This document shows, piece by piece, positions 20,787-28,779 of a stretch of DNA of 64,000 nt (positions are counted from its first letter, which is position 1; every line of letters starts with the position of its first letter). A program made the position numbers and the translations under genes. Under the pieces are notes generated by a model. The model was not told the DNA's origin. It saw only the letters and a program-made list of their open reading frames with translations, and did not search any database. This DNA comes from Schlesneria sp. DSM 10557. GTDB lineage: Bacteria > Planctomycetota > Planctomycetia > Planctomycetales > Planctomycetaceae. The stretch spans positions 4,836,001 to 4,900,000 of the forward strand of contig NZ_CP124747.1 of assembly GCF_041860085.1 (NCBI RefSeq). The letters are read 5' to 3'.

Positions 20787-23700
20787 ATGAAGCCCATTCA
20801 GAAGCTGTTGATCGCCAATCGTAGCGAGATCGCCATTCGTGTCTGTCGGTCTGCTCATGAGCTGCGGATCCGGACTGTTGCCATCTATACCTACGAAGAT
20901 CGGTATGCTCTGCACCGGTTCAAGGCCGATGAGGCTTACCAGATCGGGGAACCCGGTGAACCGATTCGGGCCTATCTCGACATCCCCGCAATTATCCAGA
21001 TCGCCAAGCAGGCGAACGTCGACGCGATTCATCCCGGTTATGGATTTCTCTCAGAGAACCCTGCACTCGCCACCGCTTGTGAAGAGGCGGGGATTGTCTT
21101 TGTGGGTCCCTCGGTCAAAGTGCTGGAGTCGCTGGGAAACAAGATCACGGCTCGTGAGATTGCTCGAGCTGCGGGGGTTCCCGTTCTCGGGGGAAGTTCA
21201 ACACCCATCGCCGATGTCGAAGATGGTCGGAGACTGGCGGAAGCGACCGGTTATCCTGTCATCCTCAAAGCTGCCAACGGTGGGGGCGGACGCGGGATGC
21301 GAGTGGTCATGCACCCTGAGGATCTTCCCGGCCTGTTCGATCAGGCGCAGCGAGAATCGATGTCAGCGTTCGGTTCGCCTGACATTTTTGTCGAGAAGTA
21401 CATTCAGCAGCCGCGACACATCGAAGTGCAGTTACTCGGTGACCGGCACGGGAATCTGGTTCACCTCTTTGAACGCGACTGTTCGGTTCAGCGGCGACAT
21501 CAGAAGGTCGTTGAGATCGCGCCGGCACCGTTCCTGGATGAAGGGATCCGTAACCGGATCTGTGAAGCGGCGATCAAAATTGGTAAGGCCGTCGGCTACG
21601 AAAATGCGGGGACGGTTGAGTTCCTTTACGACACGGCCAAGAACGACTTCTACTTCATCGAGGTCAATCCCCGGATTCAGGTCGAGCACACCGTTACGGA
21701 AGAAGTAACCGGAATCGACATTGTGAAGTCCCAGATCCTGATCGCCCAGGGAACGCCCCTTTCCGATCCGGAAATCAACCTGGGGGCGCAGAGCGAAATC
21801 AAGACGAACGGTTACGCCATTCAATGTCGAGTGACAACGGAAGATCCCGGCAACAACTTCATGCCTGACTATGGTCGGGTTTCTCACTACCGCGCCGCAG
21901 GGGGAGCAGGCGTTCGGCTGGATGGAGGAAACGCGTTCTCCGGAGCAATCATCAACCCGTTCTATGACTCGTTGCTGGTGAAAGTTTCGGTGCGGGGCCG
22001 CCGGTTCGGCGATGCGGCAGCACGGATGGAGCGAGTGCTGCAAGAGTTCCGTATCCGGGGCGTGAAGACCAATATCCCGTTCCTGATCAAAGTGATGACT
22101 CACCCCAAATTCATCAATGGGGCCTTCACCACTCGATTCATTGACGAAACGCCAGAACTGTTTCAGTTCGCGCCGCGAAAAGACCGCGCGACGAAACTGC
22201 TCACCTTCCTCGCCGATACCATTCTGAATACGGGTAAGGTCCACGCAGTGGCGGCGACCAAGGTCGACCGCTCCCCTGCCCCATTGCCCGTGATTGATCG
22301 CAATACGCCCATCCCGAAAGGGACTCGCGACAAGTTTCTTGAACTGGGGCCGAAGAAGTTTTCGGAATGGATCCTGGCTCAGAAGCCGTTGCTGATCACC
22401 GATACGACGATGCGCGATGCCCACCAGTCACTGCTGGCAACACGGTTCCGGACTGTGGATCTGCTGAATATCGCCGACGCCTATGCACGTCTTTGTCCGC
22501 AATTCTTCTCACTCGAGATGTGGGGTGGTGCGACCTTCGATACGGCGATGCGTTTCAATAAAGAATGCCCGTGGGACCGGCTGACTCAACTGCGTGAGCG
22601 AATCCCGAACATTCTGTTCCAGATGCTGCTGCGGGCATCGAATGCGGTCGGCTACACGAATTATCCCGACAACATCGTGGTCGAGTTCGTGAAAGAAGCC
22701 GCCGCGGCGGGGATGGATATCTTCCGCGTATTCGACTCGCTGAACTGGGCACCGAACATGCGTGTCGCCATGGATGCGGTCTGCGAATCAGGGAAACTCT
22801 GTGAGGCGGCCATCTGCTACACCGGTGATATCCTCAATCCATCCCGGCCCAAGTATGACCTCAAGTATTACGTCAATCTGGCCAAAGAACTGGAAAAAGG
22901 GGGGGCTCATATTCTTGCCATCAAGGATATGGCGGGCTTGTGTAAGCCGGCCGCCGCAGCCTTGCTGGTCAAGACGTTAAAGCAGGAAGTCGGTATACCG
23001 ATTCACTTCCATACGCATGACACCGCAGGGATTCAGGCGGCGTCGATCCTGATGGGAAGCGATGCGGGACTGGATATCGCGGATGCAGCACTGGCTCCGA
23101 TGTCCGGTGGAACGTCTCAACCGAACCTCAACGCGCTTGTCGAGGCGGTCCGATTCTCTGACCGAAATCCAGGTCTGAAGACCGAGTACCTCGATGCACT
23201 CGCCCGGTACTGGGAAGTCGTGCGGCAGTACTATCAGCCGTTCGAGACGGTCATGCTGCCTGCGACCGCGGATCTCTATCAGCACGAGATGCCCGGGGGA
23301 CAGTACACAAACCTGTATCAGCAGGCCAAAGCCCTGGGTCTTGCCGACCGCTGGCCCGAGGTTTGCCAGGTCTACGCCGAGGTCAACCAGCTCTTCGGTG
23401 ACATCGTCAAGGTGACACCCAGTTCCAAGAGTGTTGGGGATATGGCCTTGTTTATGGTCGCGAATAACCTGAGTTCGGAAGATATTCTGAACGAGTCCAA
23501 AGACCTGTCGTTCCCGGAAAGTGTGATCGACCTGATCAGTGGAAAAATGGGCCAGCCACCCGGTGGCTTCCCGCTGGCCGTACGCCGTCGAATTCTGCGT
23601 GACAGGCCGCTGGTGACGGGACGACCCGGTGAAAGCCTGCTGCCGGCGGATTTCGCGGCCGCGGGTGAAAAGGTCCGGCAGGTGATCAAACGGGAACCGA

Positions 23701-24230
23701 CCAACCGCGAGATCGTGACGTGGCTGCTCTATCCGAAAGTGTATGAGGAATTTGTTGCTCATCAGCAGTTGAACTCCGATACGAGCTGTCTGCCGACACC
23801 GGTCTTCTTCTATGGTCAGACACCGAGCGAAGAGATTGCATTCGACATTGAACCGGGTAAGCGACTGATCGTTAAGTTCCTGTCGATCAGTGATCCACAT
23901 CCCGACGGTAAACGCACCGTCTTCTTCGAACTGAACGGCCAGCCGCGTGACGTGACCGTGGTCGATAAGTCGCTGGAACCGAAGGGCTCATCGAATCTCA
24001 AGGCAGATTCGTCGAACCCCTGCCACATCGGAGCCAGCATGCCAGGGATGATTTCCACAATCGCTGTCCAGCCGGGTGACAACGTCACCAAGGGCCAGAA
24101 GCTGTTGAGTCTGGAAGCGATGAAGATGGAAACGAATCTCACCGCGGATCGGGATGGAAAGATTGGTCAGGTGCTGGTCAAACGAGGGATGCAAGTGGCG
24201 GCCGGTGATCTGCTGCTGACACTGGAGTGA
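20787..24230 (+). CDS. pyc: pyruvate carboxylase
   Basis: A 1147-residue biotin enzyme that carboxylates pyruvate to oxaloacetate, refilling the TCA cycle. Domain order is biotin carboxylase (LLIANRSEIAIR, HPGYGFLSENP, ANGGGGRGMRVV, EVNPRIQVEHTVTEE), carboxyltransferase beginning DTTMRDAHQSLLATR near residue 537, then a C-terminal biotinyl domain with Lys1113 in EAMKMET. This is the single-chain type of full length. ATG 20787 matches the conserved N-terminus; a start at 20601 would add 62 non-homologous residues. It pairs functionally with aconitase encoded 9 kb away. A strong hairpin follows. Confidence 0.98.
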   Translation: MKPIQKLLIANRSEIAIRVCRSAHELRIRTVAIYTYEDRYALHRFKADEAYQIGEPGEPIRAYLDIPAIIQIAKQANVDAIHPGYGFLSENPALATACEEAGIVFVGPSVKVLESLGNKITAREIARAAGVPVLGGSSTPIADVEDGRRLAEATGYPVILKAANGGGGRGMRVVMHPEDLPGLFDQAQRESMSAFGSPDIFVEKYIQQPRHIEVQLLGDRHGNLVHLFERDCSVQRRHQKVVEIAPAPFLDEGIRNRICEAAIKIGKAVGYENAGTVEFLYDTAKNDFYFIEVNPRIQVEHTVTEEVTGIDIVKSQILIAQGTPLSDPEINLGAQSEIKTNGYAIQCRVTTEDPGNNFMPDYGRVSHYRAAGGAGVRLDGGNAFSGAIINPFYDSLLVKVSVRGRRFGDAAARMERVLQEFRIRGVKTNIPFLIKVMTHPKFINGAFTTRFIDETPELFQFAPRKDRATKLLTFLADTILNTGKVHAVAATKVDRSPAPLPVIDRNTPIPKGTRDKFLELGPKKFSEWILAQKPLLITDTTMRDAHQSLLATRFRTVDLLNIADAYARLCPQFFSLEMWGGATFDTAMRFNKECPWDRLTQLRERIPNILFQMLLRASNAVGYTNYPDNIVVEFVKEAAAAGMDIFRVFDSLNWAPNMRVAMDAVCESGKLCEAAICYTGDILNPSRPKYDLKYYVNLAKELEKGGAHILAIKDMAGLCKPAAAALLVKTLKQEVGIPIHFHTHDTAGIQAASILMGSDAGLDIADAALAPMSGGTSQPNLNALVEAVRFSDRNPGLKTEYLDALARYWEVVRQYYQPFETVMLPATADLYQHEMPGGQYTNLYQQAKALGLADRWPEVCQVYAEVNQLFGDIVKVTPSSKSVGDMALFMVANNLSSEDILNESKDLSFPESVIDLISGKMGQPPGGFPLAVRRRILRDRPLVTGRPGESLLPADFAAAGEKVRQVIKREPTNREIVTWLLYPKVYEEFVAHQQLNSDTSCLPTPVFFYGQTPSEEIAFDIEPGKRLIVKFLSISDPHPDGKRTVFFELNGQPRDVTVVDKSLEPKGSSNLKADSSNPCHIGASMPGMISTIAVQPGDNVTKGQKLLSLEAMKMETNLTADRDGKIGQVLVKRGMQVAAGDLLLTLE

Positions 24231-24247
24231 ACCTCGTTTCATCGAGT

Positions 24248-24278
24248 CAGCGCGCCGAACGAGTCCTTCGGCGCGCTG
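24248..24278 (+). terminator. hairpin after pyc
   Basis: A perfect 12-bp GC-rich stem (24248-24259 with 24267-24278, loop of 7) lies 17 bases past the stop. No T-run follows, so it may be an attenuator or mRNA-end stabiliser rather than a true terminator. Confidence 0.5.
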
Positions 24279-24325
24279 AATGACTGCGGCAGATTGGCCG
24301 CGAAACCTGAGACTGTGGAGAAGCC

Positions 24326-24874
24326 ATGAAGCGAGCATTGCTGGTAATCGATGTGCAGAATGAGTACTTCACAGGAGCCTTGCCGATCACCCATCCAGCG
24401 GGACACCTTGAACAGATCCTGAAAGTGATGGATGAAGCGGCCAGAAAGAGTATTCCCACAGTCGTTGTTCGACATCACCAGACCGAGCCTGACTCGCCCT
24501 TCTTCCGGAAGGGATCGGCGGAATGGGAACTGCATCCGGAGGTGGCTCGTCGCCCTTCCAGTCTGCTGATCGACAAGACCTTGCCTGGTAGCTTTACCGG
24601 GACCGGTCTCGGGGACTGGTTGAAGCAGTCGGGAATCGACACGATTTCGATTTGTGGCTACATGACCCATATGTGCTGCGACACGACGGCCCGACAGGCG
24701 ATGCACAATGGGTACAAAGTCGAGTTCCTCTCGGATGCGACGGGAACACTGGCCGTTCAAAACGCTGCGGGATCCGTGACCGCAGAGGAACTGCACCGAG
24801 CCACGTTGTGCGCTCAGCAGATGTTTATCAGTGAAGTGATCAACACGCCTGCCTGGCTGGAGCGGCTCACGTAG
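24326..24874 (+). CDS. isochorismatase-family cysteine hydrolase
   Basis: A 182-residue Rossmann-like hydrolase. The catalytic triad is visible as Asp9 (VIDVQNEYF), Lys84 ([10 protein letters not shown]) and Cys117 ([15 protein letters not shown]), with the usual cis-peptide region before the cysteine. Family members hydrolyse isochorismate, nicotinamide or other amides, and the substrate is not predictable here. GGAG precedes ATG 24326. It is the second gene after pyc on the same strand but separated from it by a strong hairpin. Confidence 0.92.
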   Translation: MKRALLVIDVQNEYFTGALPITHPAGHLEQILKVMDEAARKSIPTVVVRHHQTEPDSPFFRKGSAEWELHPEVARRPSSLLIDKTLPGSFTGTGLGDWLKQSGIDTISICGYMTHMCCDTTARQAMHNGYKVEFLSDATGTLAVQNAAGSVTAEELHRATLCAQQMFISEVINTPAWLERLT

Positions 24875-25083
24875 CAGGCTCGACAGACGCAGCAGGATGC
24901 GTTGGGGAACGGCGGGCGAATTGTGCGAGCTCTTCGCGGGTTGGTCGGGCGACTGGCGGTTGCGGTGTGATGCATTGCGGAACACCCGGTCCTGTCCTGC
25001 GTCTGCGGTGTGGAATGGAAGAGCTGCCTTGATGTGGATCGGGTGGCGGCGTGGTTCGAAGTTCATCCTTATCGGGATTTGTT

Positions 25084-25914
25084 ATGCCCCTTTGTGCCGT
25101 CACTGTGAGTCTGGTTGCTGAAGCCAAAGGGGGCCCCTTTGTTTTTTGGGACGACCTTCCGGCAGCTTGTGCTCAGGCCAAACGACTGGGGTTTGATGCG
25201 ATCGAACTTTTCGCGCCGGGACCAGATGCGGTCTCTCGGGAAACACTCGGGAAGCTGCTGTCGACACATCAGCTTCGTCTGGCTGCAGTGGGGACCGGAG
25301 CCGGGTGGGTCAAACACAAACTCAGCCTGACCAGTCCCGATGCGGATGTCCGTAAGCGGGCCATCGACTTCATCCGTTCGATGGTCGACTTTGGCGGAGT
25401 TCACCAGGCGCCGGCCATCATTGGTTCCATGCAGGGGCGATGGGGAGAGGGCGTCTCGAAAGAACAGGCGATTGACTGGCTTCGTGAAGGGCTCAATGTA
25501 TTGGGGGAACACGCGAGGGGATACGGTGTGCCACTGATCTATGAACCACTGAACCGGTACGAAACCAATCTGTTGAATACGGTCGATGCGGGCGTGGAAT
25601 TGATGGAATCGCTTGCCACTAACAATGTCCGCCTGTTGGCTGATCTGTTCCATATGAACATCGAGGAGCGTGACTTAGCTGCGGCACTCACGCGTGGAGG
25701 TCGGTGGATCGGGCATATCCATTTTGTGGATTCCAATCGACGACCAGCCGGATGCGGTCACATTGACTATGCACCGATTGCGAAATCGCTGAAAGACATT
25801 CATTACGCCGGATATCTCTCGGCCGAGGCGCTCCCCTGGCCGGATTCATCCGCGGCCGCCGAGCAGACGATTTCCGCGTATCGACGTGTTGTTGATATGG
25901 TCGAATCGAGCTGA
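25084..25914 (+). CDS. sugar phosphate isomerase/epimerase family (TIM barrel)
   Basis: A 276-residue AP-endonuclease-2-like TIM barrel. Probable metal ligands lie in LIYEPLNRYETNL, LLADLFHMNIEE, GHIHFVDSNR and SAEALPWPD. Related enzymes epimerise or isomerise sugars, inosose or hydroxypyruvate with a divalent metal. ATG 25084 gives the normal start for this family; a GTG at 25051 is in frame but adds unrelated residues. The ribosome site is weak (CGGGA). The role in the pathway is unknown. Confidence 0.88.
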   Translation: MPLCAVTVSLVAEAKGGPFVFWDDLPAACAQAKRLGFDAIELFAPGPDAVSRETLGKLLSTHQLRLAAVGTGAGWVKHKLSLTSPDADVRKRAIDFIRSMVDFGGVHQAPAIIGSMQGRWGEGVSKEQAIDWLREGLNVLGEHARGYGVPLIYEPLNRYETNLLNTVDAGVELMESLATNNVRLLADLFHMNIEERDLAAALTRGGRWIGHIHFVDSNRRPAGCGHIDYAPIAKSLKDIHYAGYLSAEALPWPDSSAAAEQTISAYRRVVDMVESS

Positions 25915-26096
25915 TGTCATAGAATTCCAAGGCGACTGTCGCAGCAGGAGCTTCGTTCCGGGCGAAAGTGCCGTGAAGTCAGGCGGGGAACGAGTGGTGC
26001 AGAATTCCGCCTGCTGTGCGGCGGACGTTACGGGCTTTTGAATCCGACCCTCGCCTGTTGTTGATGAGTTCAGAGAATTTTATTTCGCGTGATTGC

Positions 26097-26981
26097 ATGT
26101 TGTCTCAAATTCGCCATCTGCTGGAACTGATCCGGTTCAGTCACACCGTGTTCGCTTTGCCCTTTGCCCTGCTCTCAGCAGCTCTGGCCTGGCGGATGCC
26201 GGACAGTCCGTTCTCGTGGGTGCACCTCTTGGGGATTGTGCTTTGCATGATCTTTGCCCGTTCGGCAGCGATGGCGTTCAATCGGATCGTTGATCGCAAA
26301 TTCGACGCCGAGAATCCCCGCACACAAAAACGGCATCTCCCTGCGGGACTGCTGAAGCTGTCGACCGTTGTCCTTTTTACGCTGGTCAGCTCGGCCGGGT
26401 TTGTAGCCTCGACACTGCTGTTCCTGCCCAACCCCTGGCCACTGCGTCTATCCGTTCCCGTGTTATTGTTTCTGATGGGCTACTCGTACGCGAAGCGATT
26501 TACGGTGCTGTGCCATTACTGGCTCTCGGCGGCGCTCATGCTTTCACCCCTGGCGGCCTGGATTGCGATCCGAGGGGAAGTGGCCGTCATTCCCGCACTG
26601 TTGTCTGCGGTAATCTTCTTCTGGGTTGGTGGCTTCGACATTCTGTACGCGTGCCAGGATGCCGATTACGACCGCGAACGGAACCTGTTCAGCATTCCGT
26701 CCCGCTGGGGAATCAGGACGGCGCTGCGAATTGCGTTAATCAGCCACCTTTTGACCATTGCCAGCTTGTTTGCCGTCTGGCACTTCGGCGGGCTGGGAAT
26801 GCCGTTCCTCGTCGGTATCATTGCAGTATCGGGCTTGTTGCTCTACGAACATTCGCTCGTAACGCCTGCGGACCTCACGAGAGTGAACGTCGCCTTTTTC
26901 AACGTGAATGCCGTTGTGAGTCTTGGGCTACTGGCAATTGGACTGGCCGATATCTGGTACAACCGGCTTTCAGCCCCCTGA
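26097..26981 (+). CDS. UbiA-family polyprenyltransferase (4-hydroxybenzoate / MqnP-like)
   Basis: A 294-residue integral membrane prenyltransferase with about nine helices. Both Asp-rich motifs are present: NRIVDRKFDAENPRT near residue 65 and DILYACQDADYDRERN near residue 180. It attaches a polyprenyl chain to an aromatic quinone precursor in the membrane. The LELIRFSHTVFALPFAL N-terminus is typical of the group that includes MqnP of the futalosine menaquinone pathway; which quinone is made is inference. ATG 26097 is favoured by alignment to the usual N-terminus, but ATG 26064 is also possible and neither has a clear ribosome site. Its tail overlaps the RidA-like gene by 12 bases. Confidence 0.88.
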   Translation: MLSQIRHLLELIRFSHTVFALPFALLSAALAWRMPDSPFSWVHLLGIVLCMIFARSAAMAFNRIVDRKFDAENPRTQKRHLPAGLLKLSTVVLFTLVSSAGFVASTLLFLPNPWPLRLSVPVLLFLMGYSYAKRFTVLCHYWLSAALMLSPLAAWIAIRGEVAVIPALLSAVIFFWVGGFDILYACQDADYDRERNLFSIPSRWGIRTALRIALISHLLTIASLFAVWHFGGLGMPFLVGIIAVSGLLLYEHSLVTPADLTRVNVAFFNVNAVVSLGLLAIGLADIWYNRLSAP

Positions 26982-27329
26982 CCGTCGAGCTGCGGCCGTG
27001 ATGACCATTTCGACTCGATACCCAGGAGACAAAGCTGCCTGGACACACGCCCGCGCGGGAGCATGGCCTTCCGGAACCCAATTGTCCCAAAGTTCGTTCA
27101 GTGCTGGTCCGTCCGTCAGGTCAGCCAGATAGATGAGGACCTGGAGAAGATCCTTTCGGTCACTTCCAAACAGAGCCAGACGAGCGTCAATTTGCGCGAG
27201 TATTTGGGCGACCTGACCTGCGACGTCCTGCTGCGGATCATCCGCAACTTCGACGAAATAGGCGGTGCCACCATGGATTACCACATCTGACCAGCGGCGA
27301 GTGACGCCGATTCGTTCAATTTCTGACAT
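26970..27329 (-). CDS. RidA / YjgF-YER057c-UK114 family protein
   Basis: A 119-residue trimeric-fold protein of the family that hydrolyses reactive enamine/imine intermediates from PLP enzymes. The conserved Arg of the active site is in HAPARACVQAAL and the N-terminal strand is IERIGVTRRWSDVVIHGGTAYF. It belongs to the wider subfamily, not strict RidA, because residues after the arginine differ. ATG 27329 is preceded by AGGAA. Its 3' end overlaps the last 12 bases of the convergent UbiA-type gene. Confidence 0.88.
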   Translation of the reverse strand: MSEIERIGVTRRWSDVVIHGGTAYFVEVADDPQQDVAGQVAQILAQIDARLALFGSDRKDLLQVLIYLADLTDGPALNELWDNWVPEGHAPARACVQAALSPGYRVEMVITAAARRSGG

Positions 27330-27745
27330 TTTGTTCCTATTGCGAAGCAGCTCGACCACAAACGTCGGGATTTCCCGCTTATATGGCACTCCGTTGGCAG
27401 TGACTCTTCAGTCAGGAATCCCAAATGGCGAATAAAAACCTCAGACCCATTGGGTTGCCTTGAGCCTTCGATTCTAATCGTTCCGACAGAGAAGTCGCTG
27501 CAGTCCAGTTTGAAATCAGGACGACTTTGAGATCGAACTCCTGATGAAATAAACCTCTGGGACAAATTCTGGACAAATTTCCACAATCAAGAATTGCTGA
27601 GACTGATACGAGTCACAACATCTAAAATATTGTTCGGTCTTTAAGAATTGGACGATGTATAATCGTGCGGGTTTCGCCGCCGATGCCGTCTGGATTAATC
27701 GAAATCGTTTTCATCCCCCAGTACTTTCCCTCAAGGCAATGATCC
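27330..27745. other. intergenic, AT-richer than its surroundings
   Basis: A 416-base region between divergent genes. It includes a perfect TATAAT hexamer (27658-27663) 83 bases upstream of the following plus-strand gene; no matching -35 at 16-18 bases was found. No gene was recognised. Confidence 0.5.
27658..27663 (+). promoter_or_regulatory. TATAAT -10 element, candidate promoter
   Basis: A perfect TATAAT in an otherwise GC-rich genome, about 80 bases before the start at 27746. The nearest -35-like TTGTTC is 22 bases away, which is too far for a canonical promoter. Confidence 0.35.
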
Positions 27746-28729
27746 ATGGCCGGAGAGACCATTCAATCGAGTGATGGGCCTCAACGGCCAGAAAAGGGAA
27801 CTCCGTCACTGGCTGATCCCCCGGAGAATGTCCCCGCGTGGTTCTCGACTCGCCGTGACCAGAAGATGCGGGAGGATAAGGGCAAACAGGTTCCCTCGCA
27901 TGATTCTGGTTCGATTCCGCCGCTGGGTGCAACAGTTCTGAAGCCGGTTATTCCCCCGTTACCGGGGCAGCGAGTGAATCCGAAGACAGCAATCGTGAAG
28001 GTGGATAAGCCATCGAAGGATCAGGAGGAAACGCACTGGATCTCGAAACAAGGCTTGATCGGGATTGTAACATCGCTTGGGATCCATGCGGTCATCCTGG
28101 TGATTCTGGCCTGCATTCTGGTTTCGCAGGTCACGACACAAGAGGTTTCGAGCATTTTTGGGACGAATGGAACAGGGGACGAATTCGCCGCTGATGTCAT
28201 CCTCGAGACCGAGGTGGCAGGTGAAGGAGCGGAAGCCGGTGAGGCGGCTCCGCTCCAGACGTCCGACTTGTCCAAGGTCCTCGACTCTATAGGAAAACAA
28301 GGCGATATCGCGGAATCAATGCGAGTGGGACTGGGGGGCCAGGGCGAAGGGGGAGAAGGAGAGGGGGACGGAAACTCTGTAGGAGTTCCCAACGTCCGTG
28401 TACCGGGGTATGCCCAGACGAAAGGGAGTTTCAGTGCCTGGGCGGATCCAAAAGATCCGAAACCGGGCGAGGACTACTTCGTCGTCATTCAAGTTCGCCT
28501 TCCCAGTAACGTCACCAAGTACCGAGGTTCCGATGTCTCTGGGAACGTCATTGGGACCGATGGTTACAAGCAGCCAATTCGGCTGAAATCGAATGTGATG
28601 TTGCCCGTCGAAGATGGTGCTGTGCAGATCAGGATTCCCGTTCCTGGGGCTCGGCAACTGGTCCGGGACACAATTCGGGTTGAATCGAAGCTGTTGAAAG
28701 AAAAACAGACATTCGAGATTGAGTTCTGA
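27746..28729 (+). CDS. single-pass membrane protein of unknown function
   Basis: A 327-residue protein with a Pro/Lys-rich cytoplasmic N-terminal region (about 1-100), one transmembrane helix (about 104-127, LIGIVTSLGIHAVILVILA), a low-complexity acidic/Gly stretch (about 150-215) and a C-terminal beta-rich domain (about 225-327). The layout resembles planctomycete energizer-like or pilus-associated membrane proteins, but no family is recognised. ATG 27746 is preceded by AAGG. It is convergent with the pilM operon and its last codons form one arm of the shared terminator, so the two units may interfere. Confidence 0.75.
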   Translation: MAGETIQSSDGPQRPEKGTPSLADPPENVPAWFSTRRDQKMREDKGKQVPSHDSGSIPPLGATVLKPVIPPLPGQRVNPKTAIVKVDKPSKDQEETHWISKQGLIGIVTSLGIHAVILVILACILVSQVTTQEVSSIFGTNGTGDEFAADVILETEVAGEGAEAGEAAPLQTSDLSKVLDSIGKQGDIAESMRVGLGGQGEGGEGEGDGNSVGVPNVRVPGYAQTKGSFSAWADPKDPKPGEDYFVVIQVRLPSNVTKYRGSDVSGNVIGTDGYKQPIRLKSNVMLPVEDGAVQIRIPVPGARQLVRDTIRVESKLLKEKQTFEIEF

Positions 28730-28749
28730 GCTGCAATCTCGAATGTCTG
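28706..28749 (-). terminator. terminator of the pilM operon, inside the end of the convergent gene
   Basis: A perfect 16-bp stem (28706-28721 with 28734-28749) and 12-base loop. On the minus strand it is followed by TTTTTCTTTC. One arm and the loop contain the last codons and stop of the plus-strand gene. Confidence 0.88.
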
Positions 28750-28779
28750 GGATTTCTTATCCAGTCGGGTGATCGACTT

